Below are positions 44,567-56,124 of a stretch of DNA of 64,000 bases, piece by piece. Position numbers and translations under genes: made by a program. The stretch covers positions 1,736,001 to 1,800,000 of the forward strand of contig NZ_CP091792.1 of NCBI RefSeq assembly GCF_022024115.1. Reading direction: 5' to 3'. Numbering within the stretch: position 1 is the stretch's first letter; each line of letters opens with the position of its first letter. The stretch is from Prevotella communis (GTDB taxonomy: Bacteria; Bacteroidota; Bacteroidia; Bacteroidales; Bacteroidaceae). The notes below the pieces were generated by a model that saw only the letters and a list, made by a program, of their open reading frames with translations, did not search any database and was not told the DNA's origin.

Positions 44567-44905
44567 ATGGATTACAAGAAATCAAAAGCACCGGTTAATA
44601 CCGTGACTCGAAACATTATGGATCTCTGCGATGAGACTGGAAACATTTACGAAAGTGTAGCTATCATAGCTAAGCGCGCTAATCAGATTTCAGTTCAGAT
44701 TAAGGAAGATCTCTCAAAGAAGTTGGCAGAGTTTGCCTCTTATAACGAATCTTTGGAGGAGGTTTTCGAGAATCGCGAGCAAATCGAGATATCACGTTAC
44801 TACGAGAAGCTTCCCAAGCCCTCTCTGCTTGCTACACAGGAGTTTATTGAAGGTAAGGTTTATTGGCGCGACCCCGCTAAGGAGTCACAGACTGCAGAGG
44901 CATGA
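44567..44905 (+). CDS. rpoZ: RNA polymerase omega subunit, Bacteroidetes type
   Basis: This 112-residue protein matches the Rpb6/omega family form of Bacteroidetes. The core reads NIMDLCDETGNIYESVAIIA followed by KRANQISVQIKEDLSKKL, corresponding to the ESVAxxAxRANQI signature of omega. A C-terminal tail (FIEGKVYWRDPAKE) is lineage-specific. Omega helps assemble RNA polymerase and is the ppGpp site 1 component in Proteobacteria. The ATGA overlap at 44902 couples it to the DUF4293 gene. Confidence 0.88.
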   Translation: MDYKKSKAPVNTVTRNIMDLCDETGNIYESVAIIAKRANQISVQIKEDLSKKLAEFASYNESLEEVFENREQIEISRYYEKLPKPSLLATQEFIEGKVYWRDPAKESQTAEA

Positions 44906-45243
44906 TCCAGCGTATCCAGACCGTATACCTCTTGCTGGCAGCAATCGCTTTAGTGGTGGGGTGTATCTTTGAGCCGATGGGCTATAACAAAGGTCTCACG
45001 GGAAGCATGGCTCTCCTGACTCTGCTTATTGTGTTTCTGTATAAGAACCGTACATACCAAGCAAATATCTGTTCTGTTCTTATGGGAATAGGCATAGTCT
45101 ATTATGTAGCGTTGGCTGTGATGCAGCCTTTACTTGAGTGGTTTGCCGTGATGCCTATGGTGGCAGTTCTCTTCCTGTTCCTTGCCAGAAAAGGAATTCT
45201 GAAAGACGAGAAGCTGGTAAAATCGCTCGATAGGATTAGATAA
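44902..45243 (+). CDS. DUF4293 small membrane protein
   Basis: This 113-residue protein has four membrane helices and almost no loops. The N-terminus MIQRIQTVYLLLAAIALVVG is the conserved start of DUF4293. Its function is unknown. It is translationally coupled to the omega subunit gene by ATGA. A hairpin with a T-run follows its stop. Confidence 0.82.
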   Translation: MIQRIQTVYLLLAAIALVVGCIFEPMGYNKGLTGSMALLTLLIVFLYKNRTYQANICSVLMGIGIVYYVALAVMQPLLEWFAVMPMVAVLFLFLARKGILKDEKLVKSLDRIR

Positions 45244-45257
45244 TCAGAAATATTTTA

Positions 45258-45308
45258 TTGAGGGGCGTCGAGCACAGGAAAATGGCGAGTCGCCCCTTCT
45301 TTTGTCTT
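45258..45308 (+). terminator. Possible intrinsic terminator before engB
   Basis: Complementary arms aggggcg (45261-45267) and cgcccct (45291-45297) flank a 23-nt loop and are followed by TTCTTTTG. The stem is short, so it may be a weak terminator or attenuator. Confidence 0.5.
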
Positions 45309-45315
45309 CAACCGT

Positions 45316-45912
45316 ATGGATATCAAGACCGCAGAATTCACACTTTCAGCCCCCAGGGTTTCCATGTGTCCTAACGACACAAAGCCCGAGTATGCATTCA
45401 TAGGCCGTTCAAATGTAGGAAAGTCGAGCCTGATCAATATGTTGTCGCGCAACAAGAAGTTGGCGAAGACATCATCCACTCCGGGTAAAACGCTCCTGAT
45501 TAACCATTTCCTGATTAATCGCGAGTGGTATCTGGTAGACCTTCCCGGCTATGGCTATGCCAAGCGTTCCAAGACTGAAGTAGCCAAACTCGACCAGATG
45601 ATCCGTGGCTATATCCTGGAGCGCGAGCAGCTGGTGAACGTGTTTGTCCTGGTAGATATCCGGTTGGAACCCCAGAAGATTGACTTGGAATTTATCAATT
45701 GGCTGGGATTGTCGTCTATTCCCTTTGCCATCATCTTCACGAAGGCCGATAAACTTTCAGAAGGAAAGGTGAAGGCCAGTGTTGACGCTTATGTCAGGAA
45801 GATGCTGGAGACATGGGAAGAGATGCCCCCATATTTCGTCACGTCATCAGAAAAAGCCCGTGGACGTGATGAGGTATTAGACTATATTGACCAAATCAAT
45901 AAGTCCCTGTAA
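45316..45912 (+). CDS. engB: Ribosome biogenesis GTPase EngB/YsxC/YihA
   Basis: EngB is an essential GTPase for late 50S subunit assembly. The 198-residue protein has G1 GRSNVGKS (30-37), the switch I region [14 protein letters not shown]3 [12 protein letters not shown] and G4 TKADKL. The length is typical. The ABC-F gene follows 3 nt after its stop, which starts a close-packed run of six genes. Confidence 0.96.
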   Translation: MDIKTAEFTLSAPRVSMCPNDTKPEYAFIGRSNVGKSSLINMLSRNKKLAKTSSTPGKTLLINHFLINREWYLVDLPGYGYAKRSKTEVAKLDQMIRGYILEREQLVNVFVLVDIRLEPQKIDLEFINWLGLSSIPFAIIFTKADKLSEGKVKASVDAYVRKMLETWEEMPPYFVTSSEKARGRDEVLDYIDQINKSL

Positions 45913-45915
45913 TAG

Positions 45916-47697
45916 ATGGCCAAGGAAATACCATACTTGGAAGTCCAGAACCTGACGAAATCGTTTGGTTCGCTGGTCCTTTTTGAGAATATCAGCTTTT
46001 CTATTGCCGAACGTCAGCGCGTAGGACTGATTGCCAAGAACGGCACAGGTAAGTCTACGCTCCTGTCATTACTGTCGGGTAAGGACGGTTATGATACGGG
46101 TGACATCATCTACAAGCGTGATCTGAAGGTAGGATTCCTGGAACAGTCGCCTGTGTTCGACCCCGACGACTCCGTGCTGGATGCCTGTTTCAATCATCAG
46201 GGTGACGACGAGAAGGTGCTGAAGGCCAAGCAGATTCTGACCCAACTGAAGATTCGCGACTTGCATCAGCCCATGAGGCAGTTGAGTGGCGGACAGCAGA
46301 AGCGTGTGGCCCTGGCCAATGTGCTGATTACCGAACCCGACCTGCTGATTCTCGACGAGCCCACCAACCATCTGGACCTGGAGATGATTGAATGGCTGGA
46401 AGGATTCCTGAACCGTGGCAATAAGACGCTGCTGATGGTTACCCACGACCGTTATTTCCTGGACCGCGTATGTTCCGTGATTCTCGAGATCGACGACCGC
46501 ACCATATATACCTATCGTGGCAACTATTCCTATTATCTTGAGAAGCGACAGGAGCGCATCGATAATCGCAGGGCAGAGATAGCACGCGCCAATAATCTGT
46601 ATCGTACCGAACTGGACTGGATGCGCCGCCAGCCTCAGGCTCGTGGTCATAAGGCCAAATACCGAGAGGATGCCTTCTACGACCTGGAACGTCTGGCCAA
46701 GTCGCGTATCGAGGAACGTGCCATCCGCCTGAAAGCCTCCAATGTCTATATCGGTTCCAAGATTTTCGAATGCCAGTATATCTCGAAGGCCTTTGATGAT
46801 ACCATTATCATGAAGGACTTCTACTATAATTTCTCGCGCTTCGAGAAGATGGGTATCGTCGGCAATAACGGCACGGGAAAATCTACGTTTCTGAAGATGC
46901 TGTTAGGACAACAGCAGCCCGATGAAGGCCGCATCGTTATTGGCGAGACGGTACGCTTCGGCTATTTCTCACAGGAAGGCCTGAAATTTGACGAGCAGCA
47001 GAAAGTGATCGATGTGGTCCGTGATATTGCTGAAGAGGTTGACCTGGGAAGCGGACGCCGCCTGTCGGCCAGCCAGTTCCTGCAGCATTTCCTCTTCACC
47101 CCCGAACAGCAGCACAACTATGTCTATAAACTCTCGGGTGGTGAGAAACGCAAGCTCTACCTCTGTACGGTATTGATGCGAAACCCCAACTTCCTGGTAC
47201 TCGATGAGCCTACCAACGACCTGGATATCGTGACCCTTCAGATCCTGGAGGAATACCTGCAGGATTTCCCCGGTTGTGTGATTGTGGTCAGTCACGACCG
47301 CTATTTCATGGACAAGGTCGTTGACCACCTGCTGGTCTTCAAGGGACAGGGCGAGATTAAGGACTTCCCCGGCAACTATACCCAGTATCGCGAGTGGCAG
47401 GCCCTCCAGCCTAAGGAATCCGCATCTGCCGCCCAGAAACCTGCCAAGGTGACCACCGATACAAGGAGCGAGCGCGAGACGAAGCGCAAGATGTCGTTCA
47501 AGGAAAAGCGTGAGTTCGAGCAGCTGGAGAAAGATATCGCCACCCTGGAGGACGAGAAGAAGCAGATTGAGGATGCCCTCAGTTCCGGCACCCTTTCTGT
47601 TGACGAGATAACGCAGATGAGCAAACGTCTGCCATTGTTGAATGACGAGTTGGACGAGAAGTCCATGCGCTGGTTAGAACTAAGTGAGTTAGCATGA
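45916..47697 (+). CDS. ABC-F ATPase, Uup-like
   Basis: This 593-residue soluble protein has two ABC ATPase domains and no membrane segment. Domain 1 has AKNGTGKST (about 40) and [15 protein letters not shown]; domain 2 has GNNGTGKST (about 316) and [16 protein letters not shown] linker of about 80 residues joins them, and a C-terminal charged coiled coil (about 515-593, [20 protein letters not shown]) matches the DNA-binding tail of Uup. ABC-F proteins act on the ribosome exit site; Uup has also been linked to branched DNA. Its 4-nt overlap with recR fits either view but favours a genome-stability link. Confidence 0.92.
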   Translation: MAKEIPYLEVQNLTKSFGSLVLFENISFSIAERQRVGLIAKNGTGKSTLLSLLSGKDGYDTGDIIYKRDLKVGFLEQSPVFDPDDSVLDACFNHQGDDEKVLKAKQILTQLKIRDLHQPMRQLSGGQQKRVALANVLITEPDLLILDEPTNHLDLEMIEWLEGFLNRGNKTLLMVTHDRYFLDRVCSVILEIDDRTIYTYRGNYSYYLEKRQERIDNRRAEIARANNLYRTELDWMRRQPQARGHKAKYREDAFYDLERLAKSRIEERAIRLKASNVYIGSKIFECQYISKAFDDTIIMKDFYYNFSRFEKMGIVGNNGTGKSTFLKMLLGQQQPDEGRIVIGETVRFGYFSQEGLKFDEQQKVIDVVRDIAEEVDLGSGRRLSASQFLQHFLFTPEQQHNYVYKLSGGEKRKLYLCTVLMRNPNFLVLDEPTNDLDIVTLQILEEYLQDFPGCVIVVSHDRYFMDKVVDHLLVFKGQGEIKDFPGNYTQYREWQALQPKESASAAQKPAKVTTDTRSERETKRKMSFKEKREFEQLEKDIATLEDEKKQIEDALSSGTLSVDEITQMSKRLPLLNDELDEKSMRWLELSELA

Positions 47698-48308
47698 TAC
47701 AACAATATCCTTCACGACTATTGGAGCGGGCAGTACAGGAGTTCTCCCAACTGCCGGGCATCGGACGCAAGACCGCCTTGCGACTGGTGCTCCACCTCTT
47801 GCGTCAGGATGCCGATGATGTGTTTCAGTTTACCGATGCCATCAGCCGGATGAAGGAAGAAGTGAAATTCTGCAAGGTCTGCCATAACATCAGCGACCAG
47901 GACGTCTGTCCTATCTGTTCCAACGACCGTCGTGACAGTTCTACTATCTGTGTGGTAGAGAATATCCAGGACGTGATGGCAGTAGAGAATACCCAACAGT
48001 TCACCGGCCTGTATCATGTCCTTGGCGGACTCATCTCGCCGATGGACGGCATTGGCCCCGCCGACCTGGAGATAGAGTCGCTGGTGTCGCGCGTTTCCGA
48101 GGGTCATGTGAAGGAAGTGATCCTGGCGTTGAGTTCCACCATGGAAGGCGACACCACCAATTTCTATATCTTCCGCAAGCTGGCCCCTTATGATGTGAAG
48201 ATATCCATTATCGCCCGTGGTATTGCCGTGGGCAATGAGTTAGAATATACCGATGAGGTGACGTTAGGACGCTCTATCCTGAACCGGACCCCCTTCGATG
48301 GCAAATAA
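47694..48308 (+). CDS. recR: Recombination protein RecR
   Basis: RecR works with RecO and RecF to load RecA on gapped DNA. The 204-residue protein has an N-terminal helix-hairpin-helix ([20 protein letters not shown]) and a four-cysteine zinc finger ([16 protein letters not shown]). The Toprim domain ([29 protein letters not shown]) and a C-terminal GVxxGxELEYxDE-like end ([20 protein letters not shown]) follow. It is coupled to the ABC-F gene by ATGA. Confidence 0.97.
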   Translation: MIQQYPSRLLERAVQEFSQLPGIGRKTALRLVLHLLRQDADDVFQFTDAISRMKEEVKFCKVCHNISDQDVCPICSNDRRDSSTICVVENIQDVMAVENTQQFTGLYHVLGGLISPMDGIGPADLEIESLVSRVSEGHVKEVILALSSTMEGDTTNFYIFRKLAPYDVKISIIARGIAVGNELEYTDEVTLGRSILNRTPFDGK

Positions 48309-48319
48309 AACATATAGTG

Positions 48320-48787
48320 ATGAAGAAGACACGAAATATACTGATGTTCGTCTATTGGCTGCAACTCCTGGCTGCTGCCATCATCTATGTCTGTGGCGAC
48401 TATCTGGAGTTTGACATGGCAGTCCTCGCTTCCGACGAGGCCCGTCATACAGGCTATTATGTCCAGATGGTGATGATACTCCTGACACTCGGTCTCGTCC
48501 CCCTGGCTCTGCGCCTGTTTAAGTTCAGGAGCATCCATGCCTCCCTGCTGGCCCATCCGGCCAAGGCCCTGATGAAGTGGGGCGGTCTCCGCGTCCTGAT
48601 CCTGGGTCTGCTTCTGTTTGCCAACACCTTATTATATTATGTATACGGTTTCGAACCCACCTACGGCTATCTGGCCGTGATGGTGATGCTGACCATGCCT
48701 TTCGTGCTCCCCACCATGGGACGTTGCAAGGCTGAGACAGAAGAACCTGCAGAGACAAAAGAAGAAACAGAACCAGAAGAAGCATGA
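48320..48787 (+). CDS. Unknown four-helix membrane protein
   Basis: I do not recognise this 155-residue protein. It has about four membrane helices (near residues 8-25, 45-65, 85-105 and 112-128) and a very acidic C-terminal tail (ETEEPAETKEETEPEEA). It lies between recR and a glycosyltransferase and overlaps the latter by ATGA at 48784-48787. A GTG at 48317 is a less likely start. The close coupling suggests a role with the glycosyltransferase in the membrane. Confidence 0.75.
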   Translation: MKKTRNILMFVYWLQLLAAAIIYVCGDYLEFDMAVLASDEARHTGYYVQMVMILLTLGLVPLALRLFKFRSIHASLLAHPAKALMKWGGLRVLILGLLLFANTLLYYVYGFEPTYGYLAVMVMLTMPFVLPTMGRCKAETEEPAETKEETEPEEA

Positions 48788-49884
48788 AACTGTCAGTTAT
48801 CATAGTCAACTATAACGTACGCTACTATCTTGAACAGTGTATCTACAGCGTGCAGCGTGCTGCCGAGGGCCTGGAGTACGAGATCTTCGTGGTTGACAAT
48901 CACTCCAGTGATGATTCCATCAGATATCTCAAGAAGCGCTTCAAGGATAGTATCAACCTGATAGAATGCAGTCATAACCAGGGTTTTGCCAAGGCCAATA
49001 ATATTGCTATCCGACAGTCGGAAGGTGAATATGTGCTTCTGTTGAATCCTGATACGATTGTTGGCGAGAAGTGTATCCGTGAGGTTCTGGATTTCATGGA
49101 TGCCCATCCACAGGCGGGTGGGGCAGGTGTGAAGATGTACGATGGTGCCGGACATGTGGCCCGTGAGTCGCGCCGCGGTCTCCCCACACCCTTCGTCTCC
49201 TTCCTGAAGATGCTGGGCTTCACCCGACGCTATTACATGAGTCATTTGTCATGGGACGAACCGGGCCAGATTGAGGTGGTGAGTGGCGCTTTCATGATGC
49301 TGCGTCGTGAGGCACTCGATAAGATTGGTCTCCTGGACGAGGATTTCTTCATGTATGGCGAGGATATCGACCTGTCATACAGAATCCTGAAGGCAGGTTA
49401 CGAGAACTGGTATGTGCCGGGCCGTATCGTTCATTACAAGGGCGAGTCTACGCAGAAGTCCAGCTTCCGTTATGTCCACGTTTTCTATCAGGCCATGCTG
49501 ATTTTCTTCCGTAAGCACTATGGTCACCTCAGTCTGCTGGTCACACTGCCCATCAAGGTGGCTATCTATTTCCGTGCGCTGATAGCCCTGATACAGATGT
49601 TGTATATGCGCTTGCGTAAGTCGCTGGGTTTCTTCCCCAAACGCCGATACGACATCGTCTATATCTATAAAGGCAGCAAGAGGGTGCGGTCGCGCTTCAA
49701 TGCTATCGTCAAGCGTAAGGGACTGACCACTGCAACAGGTGGAAACGGCTGTTTTGTTTATGATACGAGCACCATATCCTATGAGGATATCATATCCGAT
49801 ATGGCCGCGAATCCTGGTCATATCCTGGGCACATATACCAAGGAGAGCAACGTGATTATAACCCCGATGGAGATAGTAGGATGA
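48784..49884 (+). CDS. Family 2 glycosyltransferase
   Basis: This 366-residue GT-A fold enzyme starts MKLSVIIVNYNVRYYLEQCI and has the nucleotide-binding VVDNHSSDDS, the metal site LLNPDT (DXD-like) and the acceptor-side FMYGEDIDLSYRI. A hydrophobic stretch (ALIALIQMLYMRLRKSLGFF) near residue 270 suggests membrane contact. It resembles rhamnosyl- or galactosyltransferases of surface polysaccharide. No polysaccharide cluster is nearby, so it may be a housekeeping glycosylation enzyme. It overlaps the genes on both sides by ATGA. Confidence 0.88.
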   Translation: MKLSVIIVNYNVRYYLEQCIYSVQRAAEGLEYEIFVVDNHSSDDSIRYLKKRFKDSINLIECSHNQGFAKANNIAIRQSEGEYVLLLNPDTIVGEKCIREVLDFMDAHPQAGGAGVKMYDGAGHVARESRRGLPTPFVSFLKMLGFTRRYYMSHLSWDEPGQIEVVSGAFMMLRREALDKIGLLDEDFFMYGEDIDLSYRILKAGYENWYVPGRIVHYKGESTQKSSFRYVHVFYQAMLIFFRKHYGHLSLLVTLPIKVAIYFRALIALIQMLYMRLRKSLGFFPKRRYDIVYIYKGSKRVRSRFNAIVKRKGLTTATGGNGCFVYDTSTISYEDIISDMAANPGHILGTYTKESNVIITPMEIVG

Positions 49885-50393
49885 AACAGGTTCAGCAGAT
49901 ATCACTCAGGGCGATGGAGCCTGAAGACCTGGATTTGCTCTATCGTATAGAGAACGACGAGTCTATGTGGGGCATGAGTCTCACCAACGTGCCATACTCC
50001 CGTTTTGTATTGCACGAGTTCATGTCAGATACCACCGGCGATATCTATACCGACAAACAAGTCCGCCTGATTGTCGAGGATGACCGGCACCAGCCCATCG
50101 GACTGGCCGATATCATGAAGTTCGACCCCAAGAACCAGAAAGCAGAGATAGGCATCGTTATCTGTAAGTCCTGTCGCTGTCAGGGTTATGCAAAGGCAGC
50201 TGTAGAGCGCCTGCATCAATATGCCCACGACACCCTTCATCTGCACCAGTTGTATGCCGTTGTTGCCGTGGAGAACGAAGCCTCTCTGCACCTGTTCCAG
50301 GGAATGGGCTATCGCCAGACAGGCAGCCTGAGTGACTGGCTTTTCGATGGAAAAACCTATCACGACGCCATCGTCCTGCAACGCCTGTTATAG
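49881..50393 (+). CDS. GNAT-family N-acetyltransferase
   Basis: This 170-residue acetyltransferase has the GNAT core. The segment IGIVICKSCRCQGYAKAAVE carries the acetyl-CoA loop (R/Q-x-x-G-x-A form), and LHQLYAVVAVENEASLHLFQ is followed by GMGYRQTGSLSDW. It resembles the SpeG/RimJ-like group, but the acceptor is not clear. It is coupled to the glycosyltransferase by ATGA and overlaps the end of convergent trmH by 6 bp, so no terminator is possible between them. Confidence 0.88.
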   Translation: MKQVQQISLRAMEPEDLDLLYRIENDESMWGMSLTNVPYSRFVLHEFMSDTTGDIYTDKQVRLIVEDDRHQPIGLADIMKFDPKNQKAEIGIVICKSCRCQGYAKAAVERLHQYAHDTLHLHQLYAVVAVENEASLHLFQGMGYRQTGSLSDWLFDGKTYHDAIVLQRLL

Positions 50394-51110
50394 GGGATAG
50401 CGACGCCTGAATTCCGAACAGGTGATAGCTGTGGCAATAGCCACATTAAGACTTTCCGGACCTTCGTGAAACTGTGGTATCAGCAGCCTGCGGTTAATCA
50501 GCTTACGGATAGGTGCCGAGATGCCATTTCCCTCGTTGCCCATCACGATGATACCCTCCTTGCTCAGTTCCTGCGTGTAGATATCTTGTCCGTCGAGCAG
50601 CGTGCCGTAGACAGGTACCTGTGCCTTACTGATCAGTTCCTGTAAGTCTGTATAAATAATGTTCACGCGCGCAATACTGCCCATCGTAGCCTGTACCACC
50701 TTGGGACTCCATGCATCCGCCGTATTCTCCGAACAGTAGATGGTGTCAATACCAAACCAGTCGGCTATCCTGATGATCGTACCCAGGTTGCCCGGGTCTT
50801 GCACGTCGTCAAGGGCCAGTGACAGACTGGAAACCGATGGTATCGATTCCGTAGGGATGAAAAACAGCGCCAGAACCCTTTGTGGATGCTGCAGGAAACT
50901 CACCCGGCGCAGTTCCTCATCGCTGACCTCCTGGAAGGTCTGCCCCTGACTTTCCCATTCGCTTGTGGCAAATATGGTGTGAGCCTTGAATCCTGCACGC
51001 AGCAGGTCGCCAACCACCTTTGGTCCTTCTGCCACGAAGAGACCTTCCTTCTTGCGGTATTTCTTTTGCTCCAGTTGGCGCACAAATTTTATCTGGTTTT
51101 TGCTAATCAT
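50388..51110 (-). CDS. TrmH/SpoU-family RNA 2'-O-methyltransferase
   Basis: This 240-residue SPOUT-class protein has an N-terminal substrate-binding part (KIRFVRQ-like KFVRQLEQKKYRKKEGLFVA) and the SpoU knot motifs LDDVQDPGNLGTIIRIADWF, IVMGNEGNGIS and PQFHEGPESLNVAIATAI. Family members methylate ribose in 23S rRNA or tRNA; the site is not decided. The ATG lies 4 nt after a TAATTTTG box, so the mRNA is probably leaderless. Confidence 0.9.
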   Translation of the reverse strand: MISKNQIKFVRQLEQKKYRKKEGLFVAEGPKVVGDLLRAGFKAHTIFATSEWESQGQTFQEVSDEELRRVSFLQHPQRVLALFFIPTESIPSVSSLSLALDDVQDPGNLGTIIRIADWFGIDTIYCSENTADAWSPKVVQATMGSIARVNIIYTDLQELISKAQVPVYGTLLDGQDIYTQELSKEGIIVMGNEGNGISAPIRKLINRRLLIPQFHEGPESLNVAIATAITCSEFRRRYPL

Positions 51111-51114
51111 ATTG

Positions 51115-51122
51115 CAAAATTA
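51115..51122 (-). promoter_or_regulatory. Candidate -7 box of trmH
   Basis: The minus-strand sequence TAATTTTG is followed by CAAT and then the ATG. No clear -33 box is seen. Confidence 0.5.
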
Positions 51123-51165
51123 CTAATTTTTTTTATAATACCGTCAGATTTTCTTATTTAATTAG

Positions 51166-51173
51166 TACCTTTG
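51166..51173 (+). promoter_or_regulatory. Candidate -7 box of tamL
   Basis: TACCTTTG followed by C lies 9 nt before the ATG at 51183. The -33 box is weak. Confidence 0.5.
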
Positions 51174-51182
51174 CATCTGATT

Positions 51183-53405
51183 ATGCGAAACGTACACTTT
51201 CTGACCTCTTTTTTTCTGGGTGCGATGGTCTTTTTCTCATCGTGCTCCAGCACAAAATATGTACCAAAAGACCAGTATCTGCTGAAAAGCGTGAAGGTGA
51301 AGTCGGAAAGCAACTATCATGATATCAATACGTTGGCTCTGCGCAATTATGTCAGACAAATGCCCAATAGCCGATGGTTCTCGCTCTATAAGCTTCCCCT
51401 TGCCGTCTATTCCCTGTCGGGCAGGGACAGCACGAAGTGGATCAACCGCACGTTGAAGTCGATGGGCGAGGCTCCTGTCGTGTTCGACAGTCTTTCTTCC
51501 GTACAGACTTGTGCCGACCTGGCCCAGCAGTTGAAGAACGAGGGCTTCCTTGACGCACAGGTCAGGCTGCAGGTATCCACGAAAGGACGCAAGGCGAAGG
51601 TCGAATATCTCCTGCAACCCGGCGAACCCTATTTCGTGGATAGTATCGGCTATGCGACTCAGGATACCACCATCGCCCGTATCTTGTCCCAGCAGGGTGC
51701 GTCTGCCAGTCTGTTATACAAGGGCATGAAGTTTGACGTGTCCAAACTGGATGCCGAGCGCAAGCGTATCAGCACGCTCCTCTCAGATTCCGGCTATTAC
51801 CGTTTTCATAAGGACTATATCACCTATCAGGCTGATTCCATATCCCATTCGCGACTCATCAACCTGACGTTGCATCTGGCGCCTTATCAGCTGCCCAACG
51901 AGGAATATGTGCCTCATACGCGTTACTGGATGCGTCATATCAATTACGGTAGCGGCAGCCCCGGTGATAACCAGATTCACCTCCGCCAGCATGTGCTCCA
52001 GGAGTGCACGCACCTGCATTCTGGCAGTCCTTATTCCGCCTCCGGTTTGCAGAATACGTATAACCACTTCGGACGCCTGCAGGCCGTGAAATATACGAAT
52101 ATCACCTTTAAGCAGGTGCCGGATGCCGACTCGCTGGATTGCCAGATCCTCCTGCAGAACAACAAGCCCTCTACGCTGAGTTTCCAGCCTGAAGGTACGA
52201 ATACGGCGGGCGACCTGGGCGCTGCGGCCTCGCTGACTTACCAGAACCGCAACCTGTTTCGTGGTAGCGAGGTGCTGAGCGTCCAGTTGCGTGGTGCCTA
52301 CGAGGCCATCCGCGGTCTGGAGGGCTACTCCAATCAGAACTTCGTGGAATATAGCGCCGAGGCCAAGTTGCAGTTCCCCCGATTCATCTCGCCCTTTGTC
52401 AACCGGCGAATCCGTCGGCTGGTCAATGCCACCAGCGAGGTGTCCCTGCTTTACGATATGCAGGACCGTCCTGAGTTCCACCGCCGGCTCCTCTCTGCTG
52501 CCTGGCGCTACAAGTGGAGCTTCCCGCATCGCAAGGATAAGTTCCAGGTGGATGTGCTCGACCTCAACTATGTCTTCATGCCCTGGATATCAGAGACGTT
52601 TCATAATGAGTATCTGAGAAATGACAACAACCGTAACGCCATCCTGCGTTATAACTACGAGGATCTGTTTATCACCAAGATTGGTTTCGGATATTCCATC
52701 ACCAAGGGCAATACGGCGTTTAAGTCGAATATCGAGACCTCGGGTAACCTGCTCTCACTGGCGTCTCGCATGTGGAATGCCAAGAAAGACGAACTGGGTC
52801 ATTATCAGGTGTTTAACATCGCCTTTGCGCAGTATGTGAAGTGCGATTTGGATCTGAGTCATGTCCTGATGATTGATAAGAACAACCAACTGGTTTTCCA
52901 TGCTGGTCTTGGCGTGGCCTATCCCTATGGCAACTCCACCGTGATGCCCTTTGAAAAACGCTATTTCTCCGGTGGTGCCAATAGTGTGCGTGGATGGACC
53001 GTGCGTTCTTTGGGACCGGGACAGTATAAGGAACAGGACGGACGTATCAACTTCATCAACCAGACGGGTGATATGAAGCTCGACCTGAATGCCGAGTATC
53101 GCACGTACCTGTTCTGGAAATTCAACGGAGCCCTCTTCGTGGATGCCGGTAATATCTGGACCATCCGCCAGTACGACGAACAGCCCGGCGGACAGTTCAG
53201 CTTCAAGGATTTTCCCCGTCAGCTGGCAGTCAGCTATGGACTGGGCCTGCGCCTGAACTTCGACTATTTCATCCTGCGTTTCGACCTGGGTATGAAGGCG
53301 GTCAACCCGGCTTACGAGGCCGAGGACGATGAGCACTATCCTGTGCTTCATCCTAACTTCAAGCGCGACTATGCCTTCCATTTCGCCGTGGGAATGCCGT
53401 TCTGA
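51183..53405 (+). CDS. tamL: TamL: TamA-like outer-membrane barrel lipoprotein
   Basis: This 740-residue protein belongs to the BamA/TamA (Omp85) family. It has a lipoprotein signal with lipobox FFSSC (lipid cysteine C21), as in the Bacteroidetes form called TamL. POTRA-like domains lie at about 90-380, and a C-terminal 16-strand surface-antigen barrel follows from about 385, with the conserved RYFSGGANSVRGWTVRSLGP segment near residue 600. It should help assemble or insert outer-membrane proteins. No TamB gene is adjacent in this window. A TTG start 12 nt upstream lies in the -7 box and is rejected. Confidence 0.9.
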   Translation: MRNVHFLTSFFLGAMVFFSSCSSTKYVPKDQYLLKSVKVKSESNYHDINTLALRNYVRQMPNSRWFSLYKLPLAVYSLSGRDSTKWINRTLKSMGEAPVVFDSLSSVQTCADLAQQLKNEGFLDAQVRLQVSTKGRKAKVEYLLQPGEPYFVDSIGYATQDTTIARILSQQGASASLLYKGMKFDVSKLDAERKRISTLLSDSGYYRFHKDYITYQADSISHSRLINLTLHLAPYQLPNEEYVPHTRYWMRHINYGSGSPGDNQIHLRQHVLQECTHLHSGSPYSASGLQNTYNHFGRLQAVKYTNITFKQVPDADSLDCQILLQNNKPSTLSFQPEGTNTAGDLGAAASLTYQNRNLFRGSEVLSVQLRGAYEAIRGLEGYSNQNFVEYSAEAKLQFPRFISPFVNRRIRRLVNATSEVSLLYDMQDRPEFHRRLLSAAWRYKWSFPHRKDKFQVDVLDLNYVFMPWISETFHNEYLRNDNNRNAILRYNYEDLFITKIGFGYSITKGNTAFKSNIETSGNLLSLASRMWNAKKDELGHYQVFNIAFAQYVKCDLDLSHVLMIDKNNQLVFHAGLGVAYPYGNSTVMPFEKRYFSGGANSVRGWTVRSLGPGQYKEQDGRINFINQTGDMKLDLNAEYRTYLFWKFNGALFVDAGNIWTIRQYDEQPGGQFSFKDFPRQLAVSYGLGLRLNFDYFILRFDLGMKAVNPAYEAEDDEHYPVLHPNFKRDYAFHFAVGMPF

Positions 53406-53446
53406 TTCAATTAAGAATTAAGAGTTAAGAGTTATATATATCATAA

Positions 53447-54250
53447 ATGCTGAGATTTATATCATTTGGAAGCGGAAGCAGTGGTAACTGCTATTATCTA
53501 TACACAGAGACGGACAGTCTCATTATTGATGCCGGCGTAGGCATCCGTTCGTTGAAGAAGTATTTTCGTGACTACGGACTGGACATCTACAAGGTGCATC
53601 GCATCCTGATTACGCATGATCATGCCGACCATATCAAGTGTGTGGGCAGCCTGAGCCATGATTACCAACTGCCCGTCTTTGCCACCCGTACCGTCCACGA
53701 GGGTATTGACCGTAATTTCTGTGTGGTACGTAAGGTTGGTGCCGAACTGCGTCATTACGTGGAGCCAGGTGTCACGGTACAGTTGGGCGAGTTCGCCGTA
53801 ACCCCGTTCACCGTGCCCCACGACAGTAGTGATAACGTGGGCTATATGATTGAGGTCCAGGACACCACGTTCTGCATCATTACCGATGCCGGCCGTGTGA
53901 CCGACGAGATGGCACAGTATATCGGTCGTGCCCAGCACCTGGTCATCGAGGCCAATCATGATTGCGAGATGTTGCAGCAGGGACCCTATCCGCAGTATCT
54001 GAAGGAACGTATTGCCAATGGCTTCGGTCATCTGAACAACGAGGCGTGTGGTCAGGCTATTGCCACGAACATGTGCGAGCACCTGCGTCACGTATGGCTT
54101 TGCCATCTCTCGGAGGAGAACAACCACCCCGAACTGGCACGCAAGACCATCGAGACCATCCTGCGCTCCTATGGTATCGTGGCCGGCAAGGATTTCGAAC
54201 TGGAAGTGCTGAAACGCACCAAGCCTACGGGTATTTTTGACTGCGTCTAA
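53447..54250 (+). CDS. MBL-fold metallohydrolase, YycJ/WalJ-like
   Basis: This 267-residue metallo-beta-lactamase-fold enzyme has the metal motif THDHADH (H57, H59, D61, H62) after SFGSGSSGNCYYLY, the standard start of the YycJ group. Later metal ligands are in VPHDSSDNVGYMIE, IITDAGRV and IEANHD, then LCHLSEENNHPELA. The family is thought to be an exonuclease or phosphodiesterase tied to mismatch repair or cell-wall control. It follows tamL after 41 bp of AT-rich linker built from aagag/ttaag repeats. Confidence 0.88.
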   Translation: MLRFISFGSGSSGNCYYLYTETDSLIIDAGVGIRSLKKYFRDYGLDIYKVHRILITHDHADHIKCVGSLSHDYQLPVFATRTVHEGIDRNFCVVRKVGAELRHYVEPGVTVQLGEFAVTPFTVPHDSSDNVGYMIEVQDTTFCIITDAGRVTDEMAQYIGRAQHLVIEANHDCEMLQQGPYPQYLKERIANGFGHLNNEACGQAIATNMCEHLRHVWLCHLSEENNHPELARKTIETILRSYGIVAGKDFELEVLKRTKPTGIFDCV

Positions 54251-54325
54251 TTAACAGCCGCCTGCATATTTATTCGTATAGCGTATTTTTTTTTCCTTTT
54301 ATACCTGATATTCAATATAATTTTG

Positions 54326-54333
54326 TAACTTTG
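54326..54333 (+). promoter_or_regulatory. Candidate -7 box of the Fur-family gene
   Basis: TAACTTTG followed by C lies 10 nt before the ATG at 54344, so the leader should be very short. The -33 box is unclear. Confidence 0.5.
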
Positions 54334-54343
54334 CGGTCGGTTT

Positions 54344-56124
<1,781 letters not shown>

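Noticed and set aside
51171..51183. Alternative TTG start of tamL
   Set aside because: It also lies in the -7 box; the ATG at 51183 gives a proper lipoprotein signal.
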